Shown in pieces: positions 33,494 through 40,752 of a DNA stretch of 64,000 bases (position 1 is its first letter; every line of letters starts with the position of its first letter). The translations under genes and the position numbers were made by a program. The notes under the pieces were generated by a model. The model was given only the letters and a program-made list of their open reading frames with translations. It ran no database searches and was not told where the DNA came from. Source of the DNA: Finegoldia magna ATCC 53516 (GTDB lineage: Bacteria; Bacillota; Clostridia; Tissierellales; Peptoniphilaceae); assembly GCF_000159695.1 (NCBI RefSeq), contig NZ_CM000955.1:1404524-1468523 (forward strand), given 5' to 3'.

Positions 33494-33577
33494 GCAGGAA
33501 TGGCGGAATTGGCAGACGCGCTAGACTTAGGATCTAGTGTCTTTGACGTGGGGGTTCAAGTCCTCTTTCCTGCACCA
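33494..33577 (+). tRNA. tRNA-Leu (anticodon TAG)
   Basis: Acceptor GCAGGAA/TTCCTGC, anticodon stem CTAGA/TCTAG with loop CTTAGGA giving TAG (reads CUA and related leucine codons), a long variable arm typical of tRNA-Leu, and an encoded CCA. It lies three bases after tRNA-His on the same transcript. Confidence 0.97.
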
Positions 33578-33585
33578 AATTATGT

Positions 33586-33629
33586 CGACTCAATTCAAAT
33601 GATTAAATCATTGGAATTGAGTCGTTTTT
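33586..33629 (+). terminator. Terminator after the tRNA-His/tRNA-Leu unit
   Basis: CGACTCAATTC (33586-33596) pairs with GAATTGAGTCG (33614-33624), with a further inner stem AATGAT/ATCATT, followed by TTTTTG. Confidence 0.93.
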
Positions 33630-33669
33630 GTTTGCGTATTTATTTTAATTGATACCAAATTTAATGATA

Positions 33670-33693
33670 AAACGTAACAATAAACGTAACAAT
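33670..33693. repeat. Exact tandem 12-base repeat
   Basis: AAACGTAACAAT occurs twice head to tail at 33670-33681 and 33682-33693. It is centred between the inverted pair ATACCAA/TTGGTAT. The arrangement is reminiscent of recombinase arm sites near tRNA genes, but no integrase or duplicated tRNA end is present. Confidence 0.8.
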
Positions 33694-33773
33694 TTTTATT
33701 GGTATGATTTTAATTTTTATGTTTTGATTTCTCTAAGAAATTTTAACTATTACTTAATACCAGAAATGAAAAT

Positions 33774-33803
33774 AACCCAGGTAAAGATTTTTACCTGGGT
33801 TTT
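33774..33803. terminator. 12-base-pair hairpin in the tRNA spacer
   Basis: AACCCAGGTAAA (33774-33785) pairs perfectly with TTTACCTGGGTT (33790-33801) around GATT. The + strand continues TTTT-like briefly and the - strand TATTTTC, so it may be a weak terminator in either direction. Confidence 0.6.
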
Positions 33804-33814
33804 AAAATTTGCAA

Positions 33815-33843
33815 GAAAAAAAGATAGCTTTTAAAGCTATCTT
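33815..33843 (-). terminator. Terminator of tRNA-Leu (CAA)
   Basis: AAGATAGCTTT (33821-33831) pairs with AAAGCTATCTT (33833-33843). On the minus strand the hairpin is followed by a run of T (33815-33820), six bases after the tRNA 3' end. Confidence 0.88.
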
Positions 33844-33848
33844 GTATA

Positions 33849-33935
33849 TGGTGCCGGAGGCGGGACTTGAACCCGCACGGTGTTGCCACCGCTGGATTTT
33901 GAGTCCAGTACGTCTGCCAATTCCATCACTCCGGC
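33849..33935 (-). tRNA. tRNA-Leu (anticodon CAA)
   Basis: On the minus strand the acceptor is GCCGGAG/CTCCGGC, the anticodon stem CTGGA/TCCAG has loop CTCAAAA giving CAA (reads UUG), the variable arm is long as in tRNA-Leu, and CCA is encoded. Confidence 0.97.
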
Positions 33936-33945
33936 TGACTTTATA

Positions 33946-33974
33946 AGTATAGCATAAAGTAAAAACAATGTAAA
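33946..33974 (-). promoter_or_regulatory. Promoter of tRNA-Leu (CAA)
   Basis: On the minus strand TTTACA (33969-33974) and TATACT (33946-33951) are 17 bases apart, with TGC before the -10 (extended -10). Confidence 0.85.
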
Positions 33975-34078
33975 GGAATTTTTGTAAAAATTTGAAATTA
34001 ATTTATTAGTCTTTGAGATTTGGCTTATTTTGTTTAGTTTTTCTTAATAATTTTGTAGACTTTGAACGCTTGATTTTG

Positions 34079-34087
34079 TGCTATAAT
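34079..34087 (+). promoter_or_regulatory. Extended -10 promoter of the DUF1002 gene
   Basis: TGC (34079-34081) directly precedes TATAAT (34082-34087), 25 bases before the start codon. A TTGAAC at 34062 is only 14 bases away, too close for a standard -35. Confidence 0.6.
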
Positions 34088-34112
34088 CAATGTGAACGGA
34101 GGATAATAATCT

Positions 34113-35069
34113 ATGAAAAAAATTACAGTTTTTTTATTAGCTATTTTAATTTCACTCTCATCAACTATCAGCTTTGCTGGTGAAATAGACACCAAGGTTG
34201 TTGATGAAAAGTGGGGTAAGCCAACTTTTGTGTATGGTGAAAGCTTAGATAAATCTCAAATTAGAAAAACAAAAGGACTTTTAAATATTGAGGATGACAG
34301 TAATATTAAGTCGGTTATGGTAACTTATAATGATTTATTGAAATACATCGGAGGAGATGATTCAAATCCAGGAAGTATGATTTCAAGCGTTTTGGTGAAA
34401 AAAGAAAATAAGAACAAAGGGATAAAAGTCAATATAACAACACCAAAAAATATTACATTAATTACCGAAAAACAATATGAAAATGCTGCAATTACAGCAG
34501 GTGTAAAAGACTGCACAATAATGGTGGCTGCAGTGAGACCAGTAACTGGAGAATCAGCGTTGACTGGTGTATTCAAAGCTTTTGAGTCAAATGGTGAAAA
34601 GCTTGACAGTGACAGAATAAAAGTTGCCCAAGAAGAACTAGAAGTTGTTAGTGATATTAACAAAGAAAACAAAGATAAAGGCGACTTTAATAGAGACAAA
34701 TTAAATGATGTCATTGTCGTAATTAAAGATAATATTGCGAATATAAATATCAACAATAATGGTCAAGCACCAACTCTTGAAGAAATTAAAAAAATTGTCA
34801 ACGACGCAATCAAAGAGAATAATCTCGAAAATGTAATCACAGAGGATCAAAAGCAAGAATTGGTTAATTTTTTCGAAAAATATTCTAATGTGAAATCTAT
34901 TGATTCAAAAGATATTAAGGATGAATTGTCTAATATTTCTGGTAAAGTTATAGAAGGAGCTAAGGATATTTATAAAAAAGCAGAAGACGCAGGTATTATT
35001 GATAAAATAATTAACTTTTTCTCCTCAATTATAAAATCAATTGCAGATTCTTTTGATTCAAATAAATAA
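34113..35069 (+). CDS. Secreted DUF1002 domain protein
   Basis: The 318-residue protein has a clear signal peptide (residues 1-22, cleavage after SISFA) and fits the DUF1002 family: VYGESLDKSQIRKTKGLLNI, the SSVLVKKENKNKGIKVNITTPKNITLITEKQYENAAITAGVKD segment and ALTGVFKAFESNGEKLD. The C-terminal half (about 180-318) is helical and highly charged. No function is established for the family and no wall anchor is seen. It stands alone with its own promoter, GGAGG site and terminator. Confidence 0.85.
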   Translation: MKKITVFLLAILISLSSTISFAGEIDTKVVDEKWGKPTFVYGESLDKSQIRKTKGLLNIEDDSNIKSVMVTYNDLLKYIGGDDSNPGSMISSVLVKKENKNKGIKVNITTPKNITLITEKQYENAAITAGVKDCTIMVAAVRPVTGESALTGVFKAFESNGEKLDSDRIKVAQEELEVVSDINKENKDKGDFNRDKLNDVIVVIKDNIANININNNGQAPTLEEIKKIVNDAIKENNLENVITEDQKQELVNFFEKYSNVKSIDSKDIKDELSNISGKVIEGAKDIYKKAEDAGIIDKIINFFSSIIKSIADSFDSNK

Positions 35070-35076
35070 CAAATTC

Positions 35077-35099
35077 AGAGGCTTTCGAGCCTCTTTTTT
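35077..35099 (+). terminator. Terminator after the DUF1002 gene
   Basis: AGAGGCT (35077-35083) pairs with AGCCTCT (35088-35094) around a stable TTCG tetraloop and is followed by TTTTT. Confidence 0.95.
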
Positions 35100-35135
35100 C
35101 ATATGGTGAAATATAAGAAATAATTTCTATGCAAC

Positions 35136-35150
35136 TTGTAATCATTACAA
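35136..35150. promoter_or_regulatory. PerR/Fur-type 7-1-7 box over the ahpC promoter
   Basis: TTGTAAT-C-ATTACAA is a perfect 7-1-7 palindrome. It differs from the Bacillus PerR box TTATAATNATTATAA at one symmetric position per arm. It covers the -35 and spacer of ahpC, a classical PerR target. Binding protein could be a PerR elsewhere or the Fur-family protein at 20.9 kb. Confidence 0.75.
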
Positions 35151-35163
35151 AATATGGTATAAT
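35136..35163 (+). promoter_or_regulatory. ahpC promoter
   Basis: TTGTAA (35136-35141) and TATAAT (35158-35163) are 16 bases apart, with TGG before the -10 (extended). The -35 is part of the operator-like palindrome at 35136-35150. Confidence 0.75.
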
Positions 35164-35198
35164 TAAATTGTAAATTAAATAGGAAAGGATGATTATTT

Positions 35199-35762
35199 AT
35201 GTCATTAATTAAAAAACACGTTGAAGAATTTAAAGTTCCTGCTTATCACAATGAAGAACTTACAGAAGTTTCTAGTGAAGATTTAAAAGGTCACTGGTCA
35301 TTATTGTTCTTCTATCCAGGAGATTTTACATTTGTATGTCCTACTGAATTAGAAGACTTACAAAACCTATACTCAGAATTTAAAGAATTAAACTGTGAAA
35401 TTTATTCTATCTCTACAGATTCAGAATTTGTTCACAAAGCATGGCATGATAAATCTGAAAAGATTAAAAAAATCGAATATCCAATGTTATCAGATAGAGC
35501 ATTTGTTTTATCAAAACAATTTGGCGTTTTAAAAGAAGCTGACGGTCAAAGTCAAAGAGGAGCTTTCTTGATCAATCCTGATTTAGACGTTGTATTATAC
35601 GAAGTATCTGCTGATGGAATTGGTAGAAACGCACACGAATTATTAAGAAAATTACAAGCTGCACAATATGTAGACAAATACGGTGATCAAGTTTGTCCAG
35701 CAAACTGGGCACCTGGCCAAGACACTTTAAAACCAGGAATTGACCTAGTAGGTAACTTATAA
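35199..35762 (+). CDS. ahpC: Peroxiredoxin AhpC
   Basis: AhpC reduces hydrogen peroxide and organic hydroperoxides. The 187-residue typical two-cysteine peroxiredoxin has the peroxidatic C47 in TFVCPTE and the resolving C166 in DQVCPANW, with YPGDFTF and the AFLINPD segment. The gene for its usual reductase AhpF is not adjacent, so electrons must come from an AhpF or thioredoxin-type system encoded elsewhere. It is a single-gene unit with its own promoter, a PerR/Fur-like box and a terminator, suggesting peroxide-induced expression. Confidence 0.98.
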   Translation: MSLIKKHVEEFKVPAYHNEELTEVSSEDLKGHWSLLFFYPGDFTFVCPTELEDLQNLYSEFKELNCEIYSISTDSEFVHKAWHDKSEKIKKIEYPMLSDRAFVLSKQFGVLKEADGQSQRGAFLINPDLDVVLYEVSADGIGRNAHELLRKLQAAQYVDKYGDQVCPANWAPGQDTLKPGIDLVGNL

Positions 35763-35767
35763 ATAGC

Positions 35768-35800
35768 AAAACTAGCTGTAAAATTACAGCTAGTTTTTTT
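35768..35800. terminator. Terminator between ahpC and the helicase gene
   Basis: AAAACTAGCTGTAA (35768-35781) pairs with TTACAGCTAGTTTT (35784-35797), with further T after it on the + strand. It serves ahpC and may also serve the converging helicase gene, whose stop is at 35799. Confidence 0.9.
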
Positions 35801-37631
35801 AATTATTTTCAATTTCTATGATATCTTTTAAAAATTGTGATGAATCAACTTCAATGGAATTTCTAGTTTTTGGAGATAACAGGGTTAATTTATCTTTAGC
35901 TCTAGTCATTGCTACATAAAACATTCGTATTTCTTCTTCAAATATATTTTCGTAATTCTTGTTGTTGGAGTCAATATTTGTAGGAAACTCACCATCTATC
36001 AAATCAATAATGAAAACTTCATCAAATTCCAAACCTTTTGCAGAATGTACAGTTAATAAATTTAGATTACTAGTTTGTTTTATAGAATCCTTTTGGATTT
36101 TCTTCAAATTTTCAATTTCATTGATAAAATCTTCGTAGCACTCACAATCTTTAAACAAATATTTATATATTTCAGTCAAAAGGTCTAATGATATCTTTTG
36201 GTTTTGGAGTAGAACACTGTCCTCAATATATGTTTTGTAATCAATATCATTCATTATGATATCAATTTTCTTGGAACCTTTTGCTCTTTTTATTCCTGAA
36301 AAAAATGATTTTAAGTCCATAAATCTGTCTACATAATACCTACTTAGAGTTGAATCATCCAAAAGACGATCCAAAACAGGCATTGATTCATCGTAAGTTT
36401 CAAGTTGATTTATGGATGTTTTTTTAATGTAGCTGTTTAGTTTGTAATAAATATCTCTAAAAAGTCCGACAGATGTTTTGTTTTCGGAAAAAGCAATCAT
36501 TTTTAAAATATCATTGAGTACAAAATGATTGTAAAAATCATCTTTTTGATATCTAGAGTGAAAATTAATATCTTGATCGTGTAAATACTTCGTTAGAGCT
36601 ATAGACGAAATATTCTTTCTGTACAATATAGCAGTCTTTTTATCAGGATTTATATTATTTTTTAGATAAGCAAACATCGACATAAAGTTTTGAGGAAATT
36701 TTATTATTATTTTCTTATCTGATGATTTTGTGGATGTAACATCTTTATTGTATCGATTTTTATTTTGTTTAATAAACAAGTTACTAGCGTTAACTATTTT
36801 GTCCGTACATCTGAAATTTTGGTCGATATAATAAATACTAGCATCTGGGAAAATCTTATTAAAATCTAATAAATAGCTAGGATCTGCGCCTCTAAAAGAA
36901 TAAATTGACTGGTCGTCATCTGCTACAATAAACAAATTATTTTCAGGGTAGGCGATTTTTTTGATTAATTCAAATTGAATTTTTGAAGTATCTTGTCCTT
37001 CGTCTACTTGAAAAAATTTGTACTTACGTTTAATTCTTTTGAGTATATAATCATCTTCGTTGAGTATCTCAAATGATTTAGTAAGCATATCATCAAAATC
37101 AATATAAAAATTATTTTTCTTAAAGTTTTCATACTCTAGGTATATTTGTTCAAAATTTTCAATATCAAATTTTGGAAAATCTTTGACTATCATCATATTT
37201 TTACAATAGCCATAGTATTGCAAGAATTTTTCAACGTCCTCATCCTTAGAGTTAGTTTTATTGATTTTTCTTATTATATTTCTAATAACAAGATATTTAT
37301 TGATATCATTATTTGATTCAAGAATTTTAAATATTCTATTATTCATTTTATAATGTAGTTTAATAATATAATAGCAAAAAGAATGAATTGTGGAAAAATA
37401 AGCAGATTCCGTTTCTGGGAATTTTTCAGAAAATCTTTCTTTCATATCTACTGCTTGAGATTTGCTAAATGTTATAGATAAAATACTTTTTGGATCAATA
37501 TTGTGAACTTTTTCCAAGTATTTTATTCTATTAAGAAGTACGGTGGTTTTACCGGCTCCTGGAACTGCCAATACTAATGCAGGGGATTCAAAATGAGAGA
37601 TTGCTTTTTGCTGATTTTCAGTAAATTTCAT
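35799..37631 (-). CDS. UvrD/PcrA-like superfamily 1 DNA helicase
   Basis: The 610-residue protein has the SF1 motifs in order: Q-motif FTENQQKAISH, Walker A AVPGAGKTT (about 22-30), FSTIHSFCY, the DExx-type FQVDEGQDTSKIQ, motif III ADDDQSIYSFRGADPSYLLDF, motif IV-like QNFRCTDKIVNASN, motif V LLTVHSAKGLEFDEVFIID and motif VI RMFYVAMTRAKDKLTLLSP. It is shorter than PcrA (about 720-750) and lacks a long C-terminal tail, so it is a second UvrD-type protein rather than an obvious PcrA. A TATAAT at 37648-37653 (minus) probably drives it; AAAGGTGAT precedes the ATG. Confidence 0.9.
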   Translation of the reverse strand: MKFTENQQKAISHFESPALVLAVPGAGKTTVLLNRIKYLEKVHNIDPKSILSITFSKSQAVDMKERFSEKFPETESAYFSTIHSFCYYIIKLHYKMNNRIFKILESNNDINKYLVIRNIIRKINKTNSKDEDVEKFLQYYGYCKNMMIVKDFPKFDIENFEQIYLEYENFKKNNFYIDFDDMLTKSFEILNEDDYILKRIKRKYKFFQVDEGQDTSKIQFELIKKIAYPENNLFIVADDDQSIYSFRGADPSYLLDFNKIFPDASIYYIDQNFRCTDKIVNASNLFIKQNKNRYNKDVTSTKSSDKKIIIKFPQNFMSMFAYLKNNINPDKKTAILYRKNISSIALTKYLHDQDINFHSRYQKDDFYNHFVLNDILKMIAFSENKTSVGLFRDIYYKLNSYIKKTSINQLETYDESMPVLDRLLDDSTLSRYYVDRFMDLKSFFSGIKRAKGSKKIDIIMNDIDYKTYIEDSVLLQNQKISLDLLTEIYKYLFKDCECYEDFINEIENLKKIQKDSIKQTSNLNLLTVHSAKGLEFDEVFIIDLIDGEFPTNIDSNNKNYENIFEEEIRMFYVAMTRAKDKLTLLSPKTRNSIEVDSSQFLKDIIEIENN

Positions 37632-37725
37632 ATTATCACCTTTAATTATTATATCAAAATGTTTGTGATTATTCGCAATTTGTAGTATTATTTAATTATA
37701 AGATTTATTATAAGGGGTAAGAAAA

Positions 37726-38526
37726 ATGTCAATGAATGAATTTTTAGAAAATAGAAAATCAGTAAGAGATTTTAAATCAAAAAATCTTAGTGATTCAGAT
37801 TTAAAAAAAGTTGAATCTATTATTTTTGAAATAAACAATTTAGCAAAGAAATACGACGTTAATTTTAAATTATACAAAGATGGTTCTGTGGTTTACAATG
37901 CTCTTGATGGAGAAGGTGGATACGAAGGAACTATGATTAAAGCTAACCATTATATCGCAATGGAAGCTGACAAGAATAACGAATTATCAATGATATTTGG
38001 TGCATTTTATTTTGAAAATTTAATCACTAAATTAGATGCATTAAATATAGGAAGCTGCTGGGTGACTATATCTAATGCTTCAGAAGAATCCAAAAAATCA
38101 GCTTTTGGAGATAATTCTAATGTAGATTTCTTACTTGCTATGGGATATGCTCCAAATGAATTTGGATTTGGTAAGAAGAAATTTAGCTCAAGAATTGGTG
38201 TTGAAGAATTTGTTTGTGACAAATCACTTTCTACTCCAATCAATATAGATAAATTACAAAATTATGGTTTGGATGAGTTATTTAGTTATTTGAGATTTGC
38301 TCCTTCAACTAAAAACGAACAACCATGGAGATTTGTATTAAATGATGACGATTTTGATTTGTATATCAAGGATTACAAAGGAATAGAAAACTTAATAGAT
38401 GCAGGAATCGTAATGTACTATTATACAGAATTAGCTAATTATAATAATATTGATGCTAATTGGACTGTTAAAGAAGAATTAAACGATAAAGACAATTGCA
38501 AATACATTGCATCAGTTAATTTTTAA
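37726..38526 (+). CDS. Nitroreductase family protein (TM1586-like)
   Basis: The 266-residue protein resembles the TM1586-type nitroreductase family, a duplicated version of the flavin fold. Its N-terminal half starts MNEFLENRKSVRDFKSKNLSDSDLKKVE, with MIFGAFYFENLITKLDALNIGSCWVT in the middle, and the second half starts YLRFAPSTKNEQPWRFVL. Such enzymes use FMN and NAD(P)H to reduce diverse substrates; the natural substrate is unknown. AAGGGG lies eight bases before the start. It is a single-gene unit divergent from the helicase and ends in a bidirectional-looking terminator. Confidence 0.85.
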   Translation: MSMNEFLENRKSVRDFKSKNLSDSDLKKVESIIFEINNLAKKYDVNFKLYKDGSVVYNALDGEGGYEGTMIKANHYIAMEADKNNELSMIFGAFYFENLITKLDALNIGSCWVTISNASEESKKSAFGDNSNVDFLLAMGYAPNEFGFGKKKFSSRIGVEEFVCDKSLSTPINIDKLQNYGLDELFSYLRFAPSTKNEQPWRFVLNDDDFDLYIKDYKGIENLIDAGIVMYYYTELANYNNIDANWTVKEELNDKDNCKYIASVNF

Positions 38527-38531
38527 TTAAG

Positions 38532-38557
38532 AAAAAAGCCTTTTGATAGGCTTTTTT
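38532..38557 (+). terminator. Terminator after the nitroreductase gene
   Basis: AAAAAAGCCT (38532-38541) pairs with AGGCTTTTTT (38548-38557) around TTTGAT. modA begins 35 bases later with little room for a promoter, so modABC may depend partly on read-through. Confidence 0.92.
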
Positions 38558-38592
38558 AATAAATAGCGTTATGTGCTAAGGAGGATAATGAA

Positions 38593-39399
38593 ATGAAGAA
38601 AAAGTACTTATTATTAATGTTAGTGGGGTGTTTAATTTTGGCTAGTTGTGCAAAAAATGAAAAACAAAATACTGAACAAAAAGAAGAAAAGAAAACAGAA
38701 GAAAAGACACATAATGAAAACATAAGCTTATTTGCAGCGGCTTCATTAGAAGAATCATTAGCGAAAATTATTCCTGAATTTGAAAAAGAAAATAATGTAA
38801 AAGTTGATGTTAACTTAGCAAGTTCAGGAAAATTACAAAAACAAATCGAACAAAAAGCTCCTTGTGATGTATTCGTTTCAGCAGGACAAAAACAAGTTAA
38901 AGCTCTTGAAGAAAAAGAACTTGTAAAAGATTCAAAAAGTTTATTGAAGAATAAGCTAGTTATTGTAAAAAACAAAGAAACTGATGTTACAATTTCTAAA
39001 ATAGAAGATTTGGAAAACATCAAAGGTAAAATTGCTGTAGCTGAATTGGAAACTGTTCCAGTTGGACAATATACAAAACAAAGCTTAACTCATTATAATT
39101 TATTGGACAAGCTTCAAGAAAAATTTGTATATGGTAAAAATGTTAAAGATACTTTGAGATTTGTTGACAGCAAGGAAGCGGAAGTTGGTTTCGTTTATTC
39201 TTCTGACGCGGTAACTGATGATAAGGTTGAAGTTGCTTTTAATGTTGATGAAAGTTCTCACAAACCTATTATTTATCCGATAACTAAAACAACTTACTCT
39301 AAGAATACCGAAATGCAAAATAAATTATATGAATTCTTGCAAAACGAATTATCAGCAAAATATTTCAAGGAAGCAGGTTTTGAATCTAGCCATGAATAA
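38593..39399 (+). CDS. modA: Molybdate ABC transporter substrate-binding lipoprotein
   Basis: ModA captures molybdate (or tungstate) outside the membrane. The 268-residue protein has a lipoprotein signal ending LASC (C19), a charged linker, and the ModA domain from about 42: ISLFAAASLEESLAKIIPEFEK, VNLASSGKLQKQIEQKAPCDVFVSAGQKQV and KIAVAELETVPVGQYT. The serines in AAASLEES and NLASSGK are the expected oxyanion ligands. AAGGAGG lies before the ATG. It overlaps modB by eight bases, so modABC is one translational unit. Confidence 0.95.
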   Translation: MKKKYLLLMLVGCLILASCAKNEKQNTEQKEEKKTEEKTHNENISLFAAASLEESLAKIIPEFEKENNVKVDVNLASSGKLQKQIEQKAPCDVFVSAGQKQVKALEEKELVKDSKSLLKNKLVIVKNKETDVTISKIEDLENIKGKIAVAELETVPVGQYTKQSLTHYNLLDKLQEKFVYGKNVKDTLRFVDSKEAEVGFVYSSDAVTDDKVEVAFNVDESSHKPIIYPITKTTYSKNTEMQNKLYEFLQNELSAKYFKEAGFESSHE

Positions 39400-40075
39400 T
39401 GATATTATGATGCCTATTATTATTTCATTGAAGGTATCCATAATTTCAACTATTATTACGTCCATTCTATCAATATTTATTGCGTGGATGATGGTAAAAT
39501 TTAACAAGAAAAATGGTAGTATACTAGAGGCAATAATTACATTGCCTCTTGTTTTACCACCATCAATATTAGGGTACATACTTTTACTTATAATAGGAAA
39601 TAACGGTTTAATAGGAAAATTCTTTTATGATAATTTTGGATGGAGTATTATTTTTACATGGAAAGCGTGTGTAATAGCGTCTATAATAGTATCGTTTCCG
39701 CTTATGTATCAAAACTGCAAATCTGCATTTCAAAGTATAGACAAGAAAATTTTGAATGCAGCAAGAACTATGGGGGCTAGTGAATGGAAAATATTTTTCA
39801 GAATAGCAATTCCTTTAGCTTATACAGGAATTATTAGTGGTTTGGTACTTGCTTTTGCTAGAAGTTTAGGAGAATTTGGGGCAACCATGATGGTTGCAGG
39901 AAATATCCCAAGTAAAACTCAAACAATTCCATTAGCGATGTACTACGCGGTTGAACGTGGCGACAAAACAATGGCTAATACCTTAATGATTGTTGTTGTA
40001 GTATTTTCATTTTCATTGATATATTTCTTGAATAGATGGATAGAAAAGAGAAGGAATAGAAATGCTGAAGTGTAA
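39392..40075 (+). CDS. modB: Molybdate ABC transporter permease
   Basis: ModB forms the membrane channel for molybdate import. The protein (227 residues from this start) has about five to six membrane spans, the ABC permease EAA-type loop LNAARTMGASEWKIFFRIAIPLAYTGI and the downstream EFGATMMVAGNIPSKTQTIPLAMY characteristic of ModB. An in-frame start at 39329 would overlap modA by 71 bases; ATG at 39392 places the first span correctly and overlaps by only eight bases. A good ribosome-binding site is lacking, consistent with coupling to modA. Confidence 0.93.
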   Translation: MNNDIMMPIIISLKVSIISTIITSILSIFIAWMMVKFNKKNGSILEAIITLPLVLPPSILGYILLLIIGNNGLIGKFFYDNFGWSIIFTWKACVIASIIVSFPLMYQNCKSAFQSIDKKILNAARTMGASEWKIFFRIAIPLAYTGIISGLVLAFARSLGEFGATMMVAGNIPSKTQTIPLAMYYAVERGDKTMANTLMIVVVVFSFSLIYFLNRWIEKRRNRNAEV

Positions 40076-40676
40076 TATTGAAAAAAAATTAAATCATTTT
40101 GTACTTAACGTGGATTTTACAGTAGAAAATGAAATTTTGTGCATAATGGGTGAGTCCGGAAGCGGAAAAACATCTATTTTAAACTCAATTGCAGGTTTGT
40201 TGACTCCAGATAAAGGAGATATTGTTCTTGATGATAACATTTTGTTTTCAGATAAAATAAATTTGAAACCACAGGAAAGAAATATTGGATATGTTTTTCA
40301 AGATTACGCACTATTTCCAAATATGAGTGTTGAGGACAATATTTTCTTTATGAACCCCGATAAAGATTATGCAAATTCTCTTATAGAAAAACTGGGAATT
40401 GAATATCTTTTGGAGAATTTTCCTAATACTTTATCAGGTGGAGAAAAACAGAAAGTTTCAATAGTTAGAGCGTTAGCGAATAAGCCGCGTTTACTTCTAA
40501 TGGATGAGCCTTTCAGTTCAATTGATGAAAAATTTAAAAATAAATTTTATGAAGAACTGATAGAAATCAAAAAATCATTGGATGTTCCAATTATGATGGT
40601 TACTCATAATAGACACGAAGCAGAAATTTTAGCTGATAGATTAATTTTTATTGATAAAGGGAAAATTTTGAAATAA
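40062..40676 (+). CDS. modC: Molybdate ABC transporter ATPase (short form)
   Basis: This is the ATP-binding subunit of the ModABC importer. The 204-residue protein has Walker A GESGSGKTS (30-38), the Q-loop in GYVFQDYALFPNMSVEDN, the signature LSGGEKQKVSIVRAL, Walker B LLLMDEPFS and the H-loop VTHNRHEAE. It ends right after the ATPase domain and lacks the C-terminal molybdate-binding (MOP/TOBE) domain of the classical 350-residue ModC, so feedback inhibition by internal molybdate is probably absent. It overlaps modB by fourteen bases. Confidence 0.93.
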   Translation: MLKCNIEKKLNHFVLNVDFTVENEILCIMGESGSGKTSILNSIAGLLTPDKGDIVLDDNILFSDKINLKPQERNIGYVFQDYALFPNMSVEDNIFFMNPDKDYANSLIEKLGIEYLLENFPNTLSGGEKQKVSIVRALANKPRLLLMDEPFSSIDEKFKNKFYEELIEIKKSLDVPIMMVTHNRHEAEILADRLIFIDKGKILK

Positions 40677-40752
40677 GCATTAAATACAATAATTAGGTAG
40701 TTTTTTATCATTTAGGGTATAATATAGATAGGAAACAACCAGGAGGTATTTA

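Larger units (their letters stand above)
33630..33848. other. AT-rich tRNA-bounded spacer with repeats, no gene
   Basis: This spacer between two divergent tRNA units has no credible gene; a 61-codon frame at 33649-33834 lacks a ribosome-binding site and spans hairpins. It holds a 7-base inverted pair ATACCAA (33652-33658) and TTGGTAT (33699-33705) enclosing a tandem 12-base repeat, then two strong hairpins. Confidence 0.6.

Noticed and set aside
33649..33834. 61-codon open frame in the tRNA spacer
   Set aside because: It has no ribosome-binding site, spans hairpins and repeats, and resembles no protein.
33494..33848. Duplicated tRNA-Leu 3' end as proof of an integrated element
   Set aside because: No second copy of the tRNA 3' end was found downstream, and no integrase is present, so only the repeat itself is reported.
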